Source of the DNA: Lotus japonicus
Lineage: Eukaryota > Streptophyta > Magnoliopsida > Fabales > Fabaceae
Reading direction: 5' to 3'
DNA length: 64,000 bases
NCBI RefSeq assembly: GCF_012489685.1
Contig: NC_080045.1
Span: 64,502,722-64,566,721, forward strand
Of the stretch, positions 47,888 to 57,915 are shown piece by piece. The position numbers and the translations under genes are program-made. The notes under the pieces are model-generated. The model worked only from the letters and a program-made list of their open reading frames with translations, was not told the origin of the DNA and ran no database searches. The number at the start of each line of letters is the position of its first letter. The stretch's first letter is position 1.

Positions 47888-48148
47888 CATAACAACAACA
47901 AATCTATCAGTTGTAGGCTCAGGTCCAATATGTGCTCCTATAGACAGTTATGAAAGAAGAAGTCAGAAACAAATATTTATAATGCACTTATAAGCAGTGC
48001 CAAACATATGCACACAAAGGATATAGAGAAAGGAAAATTACTTGCCTGGATAACTACTTCTAAGCAAATGTTTGATAAATGTTATTTCACCAGTTGAGTA
48101 CTGACCCAAAAACATAACCATTGGTTTGGCATCAAAATCGCTATTTGT
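47888..48148 (-). pseudogene. EHD: EHD-family endocytic GTPase, captured exons
   Basis: Two minus-strand exons, 48148-48046 and 47937-47888, join in frame to TNSDFDAKPMVMFLGQYSTG ... IKHLLRSSYPGAHIGP ... TTDRFVVVM. This is the start of the dynamin-like G domain of EHD proteins (EPS15-homology ATPases of endocytic recycling). The P-loop should be GQYSTGKT; here it is GQYSTGEI, so the essential Lys is gone. The intron between has a GC donor (CCAG then GCAAGT), still usable in principle. Upstream EF-hand/EH and downstream helical parts are missing. It is a captured, decaying fragment. Confidence 0.9.
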
Positions 48149-48338
48149 CTACAATATATAAGGAGTTGCAATCAACTAAAGACCCAAGTATATATCTTAG
48201 TCAATACCACCAGGGTGTTGGCTAGGGCAGTTTTGAATTAGCACATGAACAGAATAAGATGAAAAAAAAAAAGAGACATGTTCTGATTTGCTATTCTCTT
48301 ATAAGTTCCATTAGGCACAATTTAAATGAATCGCTTAC

Positions 48339-48660
48339 TTTTGTAAGATCCATTAAAAGAAATAGACAACGGATGTCCCCAATTCCAAACTGAAACACGT
48401 TGAATACTGTAAATTCAGAGCTAACTTAACAACTAAAAGTGAAGGGGGGAGAGAGAGCTTACATTTTCTTTTACTGATGAAGAAGAACCCATCAGGTGAC
48501 TCGAGCTTAGCTACCTGCCATATTCGGATGTAGTTTGGGAATTTAAGAAGCTGGGATGACAAATTGGACCCCTGATTGCTAGTGAGTATAGAAAGTGTGG
48601 GGAGATCAACAAAGCAGTTGTGGTATTTATAGAAGGCTGTCATCAATTGCAACTTCACCT
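48339..48660 (-). pseudogene. Unassigned exon pair upstream of the EHD piece
   Basis: Minus-strand 48660-48466 reads VKLQLMTAFYKYHNCFVDLP, then LSILTSNQGSNLSSQLLKFP and so on, ending at a GT donor. 48389-48339 reads FGIGDIRCLFLLMDLTK between AG and GTAAGC. The pieces look like true exons in splice context, but the phases do not fit each other and I do not recognise the source. Possibly a further captured gene. Confidence 0.4.
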
Positions 48661-48879
48661 ATAAAAGAGGAGGCATAGAGTATATAATGGTACGGATTGA
48701 TAGGGAACGAAGAATAGTGTGTCAGGTGAAGAAGGTTATGGAGCACGGCTAAGCTTGGTTTGTAGGAACATATGTAGCTATTACAGGGAGAAGGTTCTGG
48801 AAGAGAGGTAGGCAGATGATGATGAAGAAGGTGACAGGCAACCCTAGATGCTATCCCAGGAATTAGGCACCAACCTGTA

Positions 48880-49052
48880 AAGCATCTTTGACAGCAGTTC
48901 ATGGGAGGGGAAGCTGACGATTGATGGCGTGGGCACTACAATCTCCAGCGAAAATTCGTTCCTGCGCTTGGGGGAAGCTGACGATGGCCTACGAAGAAGA
49001 GGAAAAACATAGCGTCTGAATAGCAGAGAAAAGGGGCCACCACATCCTTCCA
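48880..49052 (-). other. GC-richer open segment, unassigned
   Basis: Minus-strand frame MEGCGGPFSLLFRRYVFPLL continuing to KMLYR before a GT (ACAG then GTTGGTG). It looks like a first exon or leader of a captured gene. No domain recognised. Confidence 0.3.
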
Positions 49053-49099
49053 TAGGCCCAGCCCAACACTCTCCCGTCCCAAAAAAAAAGATGGTGCAT

Positions 49100-49360
49100 G
49101 AACAGTAGAATCCAATCCTTCCTTTGTAAGGATAGTAGATATCACAACATTGCCAAAAAAAATTGCTAAAGAATTAGCTTCTCTAAAAATATGCATAACT
49201 TAAATACAATTAGCCTAATGCACAAGATAATCAATAAATTTTTTGCATTGATGAGTCACTTTCAACAATAATGTTCTTGAAGTTCAAACACAACAGCAAA
49301 CAAATAGTCTTCATCCCAGCTTCATGAGCTAAAGTGTTGACAGAGTGTAACGTTTTAGAC
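49100..49360 (-). mobile_element. LINE RNase H fragment
   Basis: Minus-strand reading LAHEAGMKTICLLLCLNFKN then IIVESDSS and, after a frame break, MHIFREANSLA. The VESDSS active-site strand and the H-x-x-REAN motif are hallmarks of the plant LINE RNase H-like domain. Decayed by stops. Confidence 0.7.
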
Positions 49361-49943
49361 CACAAATACAATTTATGAAGTTCAAGAACTCCGATGCAAT
49401 ATCACACCATAATCTCCCTCCCACACCCACCTCAGCCACAGTAGCTGCATGAACGACAATATCACACCATAATCTCTTCCGCAATAGCAGCATGCTGTTT
49501 TCAGTCCCCTTTTTTTTATTAATTTTCTTAATTGCAGAAAAAGAAATTGGGCCATGAAGAGCAATTGTGGAGAAATGGATTTCACCGTCCCAGAACTACA
49601 TAATTCACAATTTCAATTTTTTTAATTTAGATTTTCTCTTTAATAATTAAAAGCAAAAGAGATTAATGGGCATTACTGGTGGATATTGGAAACACCGATC
49701 AAGAGAATATTGGTGCAACCTATCAAGGATCCATCTTAGCTTTGCGGCATGTGCAATCGGCAATCTTCAATTTCCCAAATAATAAAAATCAGATCAGGAT
49801 TTCTACGACAATGACGGCCACGGATCTAATGAAAAGAAAGGAAATATATACTATAATTTTGTAAATTTTATTCATCACTTTTTATTTAACTAAACTCATG
49901 ACATACAATTTATATAAAATAAAATACAAATGATTACTAATTA

Positions 49944-50391
49944 CTAATTCCATGGGTGGCATTCTAAATCATGGTTCGGATCTACGAAACATATGGTCCG
50001 TTTTCTAGTATAATCCAATAATCCATGGACAAAGCTCACAGAATTGTTCATCCCGTTTTTGTACGTATATATCAAACCTTTTTAGTAACATTTTTCCATT
50101 GAAATGTACTATAGTTCTTTTATTTTATTTTTGGTAAGCAAAATTGTATAGTGTACCATAGTATAGTGTTGTGTCCCAAATGCTAGATCTAAAACTCCAT
50201 TCATAAAAGGCACCAGGATGGATAACATGTATTCCAAGATCATCATCCTTAGACTTAATATGAATGGTAAGGTCAACATTACTACTTAAAGAATTTCTTA
50301 CGTTCACATGTGTTTTCACAAAAATATCATTCTGGGCTGAAGACAATAAACACATACAAAGTAAAAGAAAAATTATTGTAAATTGATCCAT
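49944..50391 (-). pseudogene. S-protein homologue, copy 4, broken
   Basis: From the ATG at 50391 the frame gives the signal peptide and core (VDLTIHIKSKDDDLG, AFYEWSFRSS, LYYGT) and is closest to copy 2. Then 47 extra bases at about 50110-50156 replace the FQW segment and bring a stop after LYNFAYQK. Beyond it the remaining family sequence (WKNVTKK, HDLECHPW) is recognisable but out of frame because of an additional T. A TATA-like element lies at 50419-50428. It keeps the SPH flanks on both sides, so it belongs to the same duplicated set, now 21 kb from copy 3. Confidence 0.88.
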
Positions 50392-50567
50392 TTCACTTTT
50401 GTAGTCCATGTTTCCTTGTAATATATAGACCACAACCTCAATCATTGACTTAAATTTTACACTAATGACAATACTTTATACTTATTAATGATCATTATGC
50501 ATGTTAAATCTTTTTTACCAAAGGAAGATTATCACGTTATTAATTGCAATAAATATATAATTAAATA

Positions 50568-50863
50568 CTCATTTCGTTCCTATATATAAGTCTATTTTAC
50601 CTAATTCTATTAAAATAAAAAAAGTAGTTTCAAACAATAAATTTGTAAAAAAAATTATTCACTTTCCTAGATTACCCTTATTTAATTTCTTATAAATTTC
50701 TATTTCTAAGTTATTATTTTAAAATCTCATTGCCTCTTTCATATTAAATACGATGATAGTTTTGAAAAAAAATAATTAATACTCTATTGATATTGTAAAT
50801 ATACTTATATTTAGGAACAAAAAAAACACTAAAACATGACCTTATAATAAGGAACGGAAAGAG
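50568..50863. mobile_element. Stowaway-like MITE 1
   Basis: Ends CTCATTTCGTTCCTATATAT and, inverted, CTCTTTCCGTTCC, inside a TA dinucleotide on each side. Length 296 bases, AT-rich and non-coding, in the upstream region of SPH copy 4. Confidence 0.75.
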
Positions 50864-50929
50864 TAGTAAACATAAAAAGCATTTAAAATGTTAACTATTA
50901 TCAACGTATTTTGCACAAATAATCCTTCT

Positions 50930-53445
50930 CCATAAGGCGTTCTTTTCTTTCCCGAATCTCCAAGCCCACTTGAGTAAAAGCACTCTGTTCTTCCAGCTCA
51001 GAAAGCCAACCCCAAGGCCCCCACTTGAGAGCTTTTGCACACTTGTTCCCACGCTATAACATCAACAATTGCTCTATCTTGGTCTTTGATATTCTCAAGG
51101 TCCTCTTCGAAGATTCGACTTTTGCTAAGGTGTTCAGAGAGGGCTGTTATTGCTGTATTGGGCGAGGGAATAACATCCGATTTTGGCATGATCCGTGGAT
51201 GGACTTGGGTTCTCTTCAAACCAGGTTCCCTCGGATGTTCGCTCTCGCTATTAATAAGAATGCTATGGTTTCAGATTTAGGGTCTTTCCAAGGCGGTAGT
51301 TGGGTTTGGGATTTGGGCCTTCGTCGTCACCTCTTTGATTGGGAGATTCCAAGGTTCCAAGAAATTATGGCGGGTCTGAATTCTGTATTCCCTTGCGATG
51401 ATGATGACACCATAGTCTGGTCGGGGGCTCCAAATGGGGTTTTCACAGTAAAAGCTGCGTATGTAGCCGCTGAATTGAGAATTTTCGGTCTTGCACCTTG
51501 GCTGATTTCAAAATAATGCAAGAAAATTGTCCCTCCTAAAGTGGGGCTCTTTGTGTGGCAGCTTATTGAAAATCGAGTGGTTGTTAAGGAGAATCTTCTT
51601 AAAAGGGGAATGTTGATTGAAAACGGGGGTCTCTGTGATTTCTGTGGCCTGTGTTCTGAATCTGTCAGCCATTTAATGATCTGGTGTGACATGTCTTGGC
51701 GATTCTGGTCCTCTATAATGGAAATGGAAGGAATACTATGGTGTGCTCCGGAATTGATAGGCGACTTGTTCACGGAATGGTCATTCTTGCGTGTACAATC
51801 TGATCTGGTGTTGTGGGAGTTGGTTCCTTGTGCTGTAGTTTGGTCACTCTGGTTAGCCCGAAATGACTTGGTTTTCAACAACAAGGAGTTCGCTTTTGAG
51901 GCCACTTGGGACTTGCACTTGATGAGGGTTATGGGGTGTAGGGCTGAGCATGGGTCGGGTTCGGGTGGGTTCGGGTGAAACATACCGGGTTTGAACGGGC
52001 TTCAATCAAGCATATTCACCACCGATTCCGCCCATGGTATGATTACGGGTGTGTCGGTTTGGGTGAAATGGGTAGCGGGTAGCTTCGGTGGGTTGGGGCG
52101 GTTTTCACCCATAAAAAAAAAGAGAAAATTAAGAAGGAAACCCAATATAGAAGATGGGAAGATCAAAGAAAAAATATCCTAAAAACAGAGAGATTAAGAA
52201 GAATAAAATTTACATAGAAAGATCCAGTTGCTCTAATCACTGAAGCATGGAAAAAATACAACAAAATATTCATATTTCCAGCCTTTCATTTGGTCACCAG
52301 TAAGCCCCTTTTTATGCAGTTTTTGACAACTAGCTGTAGAGCCATGGCGAAGAATAGAGGGGTAGAGTCGTAGAGGATGGAAACCATGGATAAATGAAGA
52401 AAAACTGAAATGTTGGAGGATTAGAGAGGGATATGGGGAACCATGGTGAAATAAAAAAGAGAAAGCAAGTGCTGGAGAAAATGAATGGTTCCGGTTTTTG
52501 GTTTGAAGACTAATGGAATTGGAAGAAGAAAGAGACGTTTTTGTGGCCTTGGAATGAGAGAGAAGTAATATGTTTCCAATAAACAATTAAATGAATTAAT
52601 GACCCATGGAACTTCAAAAGAGTTAATTAAAAAAGAAAGAGATAGTGCGCAGAGTAGTTGAACGACTTTAGACTAGTAGGAATACACTGCAAACAGTGAA
52701 AAGTTAAGTAGATGTGCCAGGCTAGTACAGGTCTAGTGGTCTACACGCTAAACAACACGTGAACTTATGCATTCACGCGGTCGGGTGCGGGTTTCCACGG
52801 AAATATTTTACACAACCCGCTCGTATTTAACTGATTCAAACCGATTTTTCACGTTTCTGTACTCGATTACCTGCCTAAACCCGCCCGAGGGCTTTATTTT
52901 ACTGTCGGGTAGCTCGGTTACGGGTTGATGGCGGGTTGATGCTCACCCCTAATGTGGTGGACTAAATCATGGTGGAAAGAGGTGCCCCTACTCATCCGTT
53001 GATTTCTCACAAAATTTCATATATTTAAAGACTTCGTCTAAAGCGCGTAAGGTAAGATCTTGTGCTTGGAATCCCCCCTTTGCTAACACTCTCAAATTCA
53101 ATGTGGACGGTTCAGCTAGGGGCTCTCCGGGTAGTAGTGGGGTTGGAGGTGTATTGAGGAATGCTCAAGGGGTCACCTTAGGTAGATTCTCCTTGTCTAC
53201 TGGGTTGTTGTGGGCTTACCAGGCAGAAGTTAAGGCCATTCACTTGGCCCTGGTTTTTGCAAAGGAACATAACTTCTCACAGGTCCTCGTTGAAAGCGAT
53301 TCCTCCCTCGCTGTGGGTTGGGCAAACTGCAAATCTAATAGACCTTTGGCCCTTCTAAATGATTTGAATGCTATCGATTGGCTCCGGAGGGAAGTGGGTT
53401 GTGTGGGTGTGTGTCACATTTTATTAAATTTACTACTCTAACTTC
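50930..53445 (+). mobile_element. Decayed LINE 3' half, split by a hAT element
   Basis: Plus-strand frames carry the post-RT region (IRFWHDPWMD, then WVWDLGLRRHLFDWE), the zf-RVT (VPPKVGLFVWQLIENRVVVK, CDFCGLCSESVSHLMIWCD) and, beyond the hAT insertion, RNase H (FNVDGSARG, QAEVKAIHLAL, VLVESDSS). One in-frame TAA at 51514-51516 interrupts the zf-RVT part. Removing the hAT element and one target duplication restores RVMWWTKSWWKE, the expected LINE sequence. The 3' end after 53445 is cut by a Stowaway insertion. The reverse transcriptase domain is absent. Confidence 0.88.
51939..52951. mobile_element. Non-autonomous hAT element with 8-bp TSD
   Basis: It starts TAGGGCTGAGCA and ends TGCTCACCCCTA, so the terminal inverted repeats are TAGGG(C/G)TGAGCA. 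Subterminal GGGTCGGGTTCGGGTGGG-type repeats occur at both ends. The 8 bases ATGGGGTG (51931-51938) and ATGTGGTG (52952-52959) flank it with one difference, the hAT duplication length. The 1013 bases contain no transposase. Confidence 0.88.
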
Positions 53446-53457
53446 CTAGCTATTATA

Positions 53458-53733
53458 CTCCCTCCGTTCCTAAATAACTGACACTATTTCTAGCTGAATT
53501 TTGTTCCTAATTATTTGCCACTTTACAAAGTTCAAGAGAGTATTGATTATACTTTACCAATTGTATCCTTCATTTATTGTTGGTTAGAAACTTGAAAAAT
53601 TAGAATTAATAAGAGAGATAAAGGTTATAATAGGAAGTTACATAGGAATTTTAATAAAACAATAACATTAATTGTTATTTCTTAATACTTGTGCAACAAC
53701 CTTAACGTGTTAGTTAAATAGGAACGGAGGGAG
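53458..53733. mobile_element. Stowaway MITE 2
   Basis: CTCCCTCCGTTCCTAAATAA at the left and its inverse (GGAACGGAGGGAG) at the right, each inside TA. These are canonical Stowaway terminal repeats. Length 276 bases. Confidence 0.9.
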
Positions 53734-53735
53734 TA

Positions 53736-53905
53736 CCATTTATCTCTTATTAATTATAAATTTTCAATTTTCCTACCACCAATAAATGAAGGGTATAATT
53801 GGTAAAGTATAATTAATGTTCTCTTGAAATTGTAAAAGTGTATAATAAATAAGAACAAAAAAAAATCAAAATAGTATCAGTGATATAGGAACAAATGTAG
53901 TAATA
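53736..53905. mobile_element. Partial inverted Stowaway copy
   Basis: The sequence repeats the inner part of the preceding MITE in opposite orientation (TTTACCAATTGTATCCTTCA at 53555 against its reverse complement near 53790), without the conserved outer tip. Probably a second MITE that nested or was lost in part. Confidence 0.65.
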
Positions 53906-54302
53906 TCCTCAAATTTAAAAAAAAAAAACTTGAGTTTTATATTAATGGGAGTACTTTTTTTTTAAAGAATATTAATGGGAGTACTTAATAGTTATTAATA
54001 ACCATTATATTATTAATTATAAATTTTTCATATATATAACTAAAATATTTAAAATTTTAATTATTACAGCTTAAAAAAATAGAAAATATATAAACTAACT
54101 TGAATTTTTTTTATAAACCTCCGGTACTCGATCACCATTTGGATTCTGCCAGATTTAAGACTTAGTCACAATTAAGACTCATCATCTCTTTTCATAATGT
54201 ATTGTGCGGCGATCGAACTCGAAAGCTCTTCTCACATACTCAGACTGCGTTGTCAACTCAACTATTCTTTTAGGTAAACTAACTTGAACTTTAGAGACTA
54301 GT
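53906..54302. other. AT-rich DNA left of the MULE
   Basis: No gene. It is probably a remnant of SPH upstream sequence mixed with A/T-rich filler. Confidence 0.4.
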
Positions 54303-54311
54303 TATTGTTTA
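54303..54311. repeat. MULE target-site duplication, left
   Basis: TATTGTTTA, identical to 63619-63627. Confidence 0.95.
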
Positions 54312-54352
54312 GGCAGAGACAATTTGCGCCTCCCTGTTTTGCTAAGTCCGCC
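54312..54352 (+). repeat. MULE left terminal inverted repeat
   Basis: GGCAGAGACAATTTGCGCCT and onward to GCTAAGTCCGCCA. Matches the right end with a few mismatches and a small length difference in the C/T run. Confidence 0.9.
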
Positions 54353-54459
54353 ATCTCCTTTTTTAAAAATTCCAACAATGCCCTTAGTAAAAAAACATAA
54401 AAAGGTAATATTTAATTTTTACTTCCCACACACCATCTCCTTCTTCCTCCTCACCCTCC

Positions 54460-54541
54460 TCCTCACTCTCCTCTTAATCCTCCACTCCTCCACCCCCAAG
54501 CTCTTTTGGGTGATCTCAAGTCAAGAATATAAGCTTACCCA
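54460..54541 (+). other. Probable leader exon of the MULE transposase
   Basis: A CT-rich stretch ends AAGCTTACCCAT before GTAAGT, an excellent donor. The matching acceptor is GATTGCAG at 58028-58035, five bases before the ATG. The intron so defined contains the solo LTR. Inferred from splice signals only; the left limit is arbitrary. Confidence 0.5.
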
Positions 54542-54618
54542 TGTAAGTTTTTACCTTTTTCCGAGCTTTTTTTAGCTTCCATCGCGATTTCGCGACTTTC
54601 TGACGTAACTGGATAGTC

Positions 54619-54805
54619 CCGCCCTTAAAACTGCGGTAATGAAACAAATTACACGCTCCCGTTAACATACGTGCGGACGTGTTAAATTTATACCTTCCAC
54701 TAACTTGTTAGCGGAAGTCAAAAAAACTTAGTCATTTCAATCGTCTTAAGTTCTGGTACTGCTACTATCTAAATAAAATTGATTTTCCCGTTAACATACG
54801 TGCGG
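54619..54805. repeat. Left cluster of CCG...CGG palindromic motifs
   Basis: CCGCCCTTAAAACTGCGG at 54619-54636, CCCGTTAACATACGTGCGG at 54658-54676 and 54787-54805, and CTTCCACTAAC...GCGGAAG at 54694-54717. Two more lie just after the solo LTR, at 57935-57952 and 57970-57987. Confidence 0.75.
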
Positions 54806-54815
54806 AAGTGATATG

Positions 54816-57800
54816 TGTAAGACCCAAGTTTTAAGCTTAGAATAAGTGGAAGAGACTTCCATTTACGATTAGGCTTGATGTATCGCGAAGGAAAAACCTG
54901 AACAAGAGTTTATCGGATGAAATAAATTTATGAAGGAGAAAGTTCAGGAAAAGTCTAAGGATTGTATCAAAATCGATAAAAGGTATAGCACGATCGATTC
55001 GCTTAAACCTAGGATAAGAACCTTAGGAAAAGACTATGTTCCACCCTTGGAACACTATAGTAATAAAATTTCCAACAATCTTCCACCCTTGGAACACTGT
55101 AGGAATTTAGTCCAAAAATCTTCAGAGAAATGTTAGAACTTCTCTTTTTCCATATATCACAATCGTTTCGAGGCGAAACTCTAGGATCTACGAACGTCCG
55201 ATTCCAATCATCGGAAGTTTGCCGAAACTGAAACCCTGGTATTTCAAAACCCTAGAATCACCCGACAATGAAGACTTTTTCTATTCGGAGCTTCAAACGA
55301 AGATTCCACACGCGTAGGCCCACTCTAATCGACGTTCCAAATCTTTCTTCAGAAGGAAGTTTCTGCATCCGAGGTCAAAATCAAAAAGTGCATAAAGTGC
55401 ATTTTAAGCTAGTAAACATTAAAAACAAGCCTCGAAAACCAAAAATCATACTGATATTTCTTTGAAGAATTAGAAGATTCAGCGGGAAGAATATCGTGTC
55501 TAAAATACGTTGGAATCAGTAGGAAAAATCGGAATCGCGAAATAATCATTTTCTCGCGTTTTCAATTTCCTATATATAGGACTTCAGAAACTAAGAAAAA
55601 ATCACACCTTCATTTTCTTTCTTCTTCTTCTGCAGACCACGTTCTCTTGTCTTTCTTTTCTTTTTCTTTTCATTTTCTTTGTTGGTTGTGGGTGAGCTTG
55701 AGGGAGAAAGGAGGAAGAGTTTTTTTCCGGTTCTTGCCTGATCGTCGTTCTGTTCGTTGCTACGCGTAGGCCTCGAGGTACTGATGTTATTTCTTTCTTC
55801 TGATCTTAAATTCCGTCGCTTTTTGTTATGTCTTTCTGTGCTCCAAGTTTTGAGCTTTTTGTAAAACTGTCCAAATAGGTTGATTTTAGTGTCTAAATAT
55901 ATTCTCTTCGTACCCAAGAGTACTTCTAGCGGATTACATTTTGCCGAATGTCGCCGAAATGCTGCCGGAATTCATTTCTGTAGGAAATACCCATTTTTGG
56001 CTAAAGTTCCGTCCTTTGGGCTTAAAACTCTCGACTGAGCTTAGCGTTAGTAGGATTAGTCGTCATAATCGTCGTTGGTGTCGACCCCATCTAATTTGTT
56101 TTTCGAAATTCTGATTTTGAGTTTCCGAGCTAAAAATATTGACCAAAATACCCCTGTGACAGTTTTCGATCCGATAATTTTTCTGAGAGTTTCCCTGGCC
56201 TAGATATCGCCTAAGAATACCTAGGAATCGATTTAGATCGAAGGAAAAGTTCGGGAACCCTATTTTACATAGTGGCCGAAACCTATTGCTTAGGGTACCG
56301 TGTCCAAAAATAATTTTTGGGTCTCTATGACCTGAGCCATTGCGTAATTGTCGAAATTTTGGCGCCGGTTTCGTGTCATTCTGAGTTCCGTAGCTCGAGT
56401 TATGCTCGTTTTAGCGAACGAAGTCTCCGTTGTCAATTTGTGCCTAAATAGGAACTCTGAAGCTTTAGAGGCTTTCTTTACGATTTCGATTAGTATTAGT
56501 AGATCGTGTTGCTCCTAGTGAAGCTTGTGTTGATGATTGTGTTTTCTTTGTTCTAGGTTCGCAATTTCCATGCCCAACTTCTACTCACGAAGGTAAGGGT
56601 AACTCAGTTTTAGCGTGTCTTTGAGTCTTGCCTGCTTTTATCGCACTGCCTGTGTTTGAGATGAAGATGTTTATATTGATTGGCAGATGATTATGATTAT
56701 TATGCTTGCTTATGTTGACTGTTTTTGAGGCTTGTGCCAAATGTTTACTGAAGGCTTCGGCCGAGTAAACTTATTGAGACGTGTGTCTCCGTTTTCTGAG
56801 AGGCTTCGGCTGTTTACTGGTTTCTGTCATTAAACTGAGTTGGTATGCAATTGAATTGAGTTATGTTCGTTGATAAAATGAATAACATGTGGTTACTCCG
56901 AATTGATCATTGGTTTGGGCGTTGTTGTTAACTGACTTGGCATATAGGCTTTGGTCCTTAAGTGGCGATGAGGTGGGTGTGGTCCCACGTGATTGTCCCG
57001 TCTTTCGAGGCGTTATAAAGTGGCAATGAGGTGGGTGTGGTCCCGCGGGATTGTCCCATCTTTCGAGATGTTCTAAAGTGGCGATGAGGTGGGTGTGGTC
57101 CCACGCGATTGTCCCGTCCGGAGTGGCGTTAAGTGGCAATGAGGTGGGTGTGGTCCCGCGTGATTGTCCCGTCTTGAGAGACGTTGCTGATCGATCCATT
57201 TTGGTAGAAGCATATAGTTGCATTATAGGGAACTAACACCTAATCCTATGTTGTTGGATTTTAGTTATTAGTTTATTGATATCTGATTTGATGTTATATG
57301 TTAGGTTGTCGATATTTGAATTGATGTTATATGTTAGGTTGTCGATATCTGAATTGATGTTATATAGTTGATATATGAGTTTAGTTATGTTGTTGGTTTA
57401 TTTACCATGATAGGTAGTTAAATTTGAATAGCATGATTTTCTCTTTCATACATGGTAATTGTATGGAGTTAACCCTTTCTATTTGCTACTTGTTGTTTGG
57501 GCGCTTAACGCTATTAGGCGATGGAGAGCCTTCCGCTGAAGCTTAGCTGTTCAAGTTGGAGACCGTGATCGTGGGCGGTCGAGTAGAGGTGGATGAAGCA
57601 GTTGCTTCTTCCTTTTGCTGGACTATGTCTGAGTTTCTTTCCCCCCATCTGAAAACTCTGTTGTTTAAACTTTATCTCCGCCACTGTTCCAGTGAGCGTA
57701 CTTATTTTGGAAACCTGCTTACGATATTGTATGACACTATTATTATATGTCGGGAACGGGTTGTTGAATAAAGTCTATGTTAAGTATTCAATTATGTTCA

Positions 57801-57915
57801 GTTGTTTCGAAAAGGAAAAAAAAAAATATATTGTGTTTTCTCAGGATTACGAAATAGTCCTTAGACTTATTAGGTTACTAATGTGACTCCTCGGTTGAGA
57901 AATTGGGGCGTTACA
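54816..57915 (+). mobile_element. Solo LTR (Tekay-type Ty3) with 5-bp TSD inside the MULE
   Basis: It begins TGTAAGACCCAAGTTTTAAG and ends GGGGCGTTACA, the canonical tips of plant Tekay/Del-type Ty3 LTRs. ATATG repeats on both sides (54811-54815 and 57916-57920). 3100 bases with no internal gene, so a full element recombined to one LTR. It contains a 55-58-bp tandem repeat at 56960-57187. It lies within the inferred leader intron of the transposase. Confidence 0.9.
56960..57187. repeat. Four-unit tandem repeat in the solo LTR
   Basis: Units start AAGTGGC(G/A)ATGAGGTGGG at 56960, 57018, 57076 and 57131 and contain TGTGGTCCC and GATTGTCCC. Such arrays are usual in this LTR family. The minus-strand frame through it is an artefact. 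Confidence 0.85.

Larger units (their letters stand above)
34448..49631 (-). mobile_element. Candidate gene-capturing Helitron (extent uncertain)
   Basis: The interval downstream of the Helitron-type end carries exons of at least four unrelated host genes, all on the minus strand and with introns kept: EHD, acetyl-CoA carboxylase, RPT6 and NDB. Same-strand genomic fragments of many genes upstream of a CTRR end is the usual content of plant gene-capturing Helitrons. A possible 5' end is the minus-strand TCTAAATTAAAAAAATTG starting at 49631 and preceded by A, which obeys the A/T insertion rule but is a weak match. No RepHel protein is present, so it would be non-autonomous. Later LINE insertions add length. 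The 3' end is reasonably secure and the 5' end is a guess. Confidence 0.45.

Noticed and set aside
51327..51983. 218-residue minus-strand frame
   Set aside because: Lies opposite the LINE zf-RVT and has no recognisable domain, while the plus-strand frame has all zf-RVT motifs.
56861..57223. 120-residue minus-strand frame with a repeated GTTPTS motif
   Set aside because: Artefact of the 55-58-bp tandem repeat in the solo LTR.
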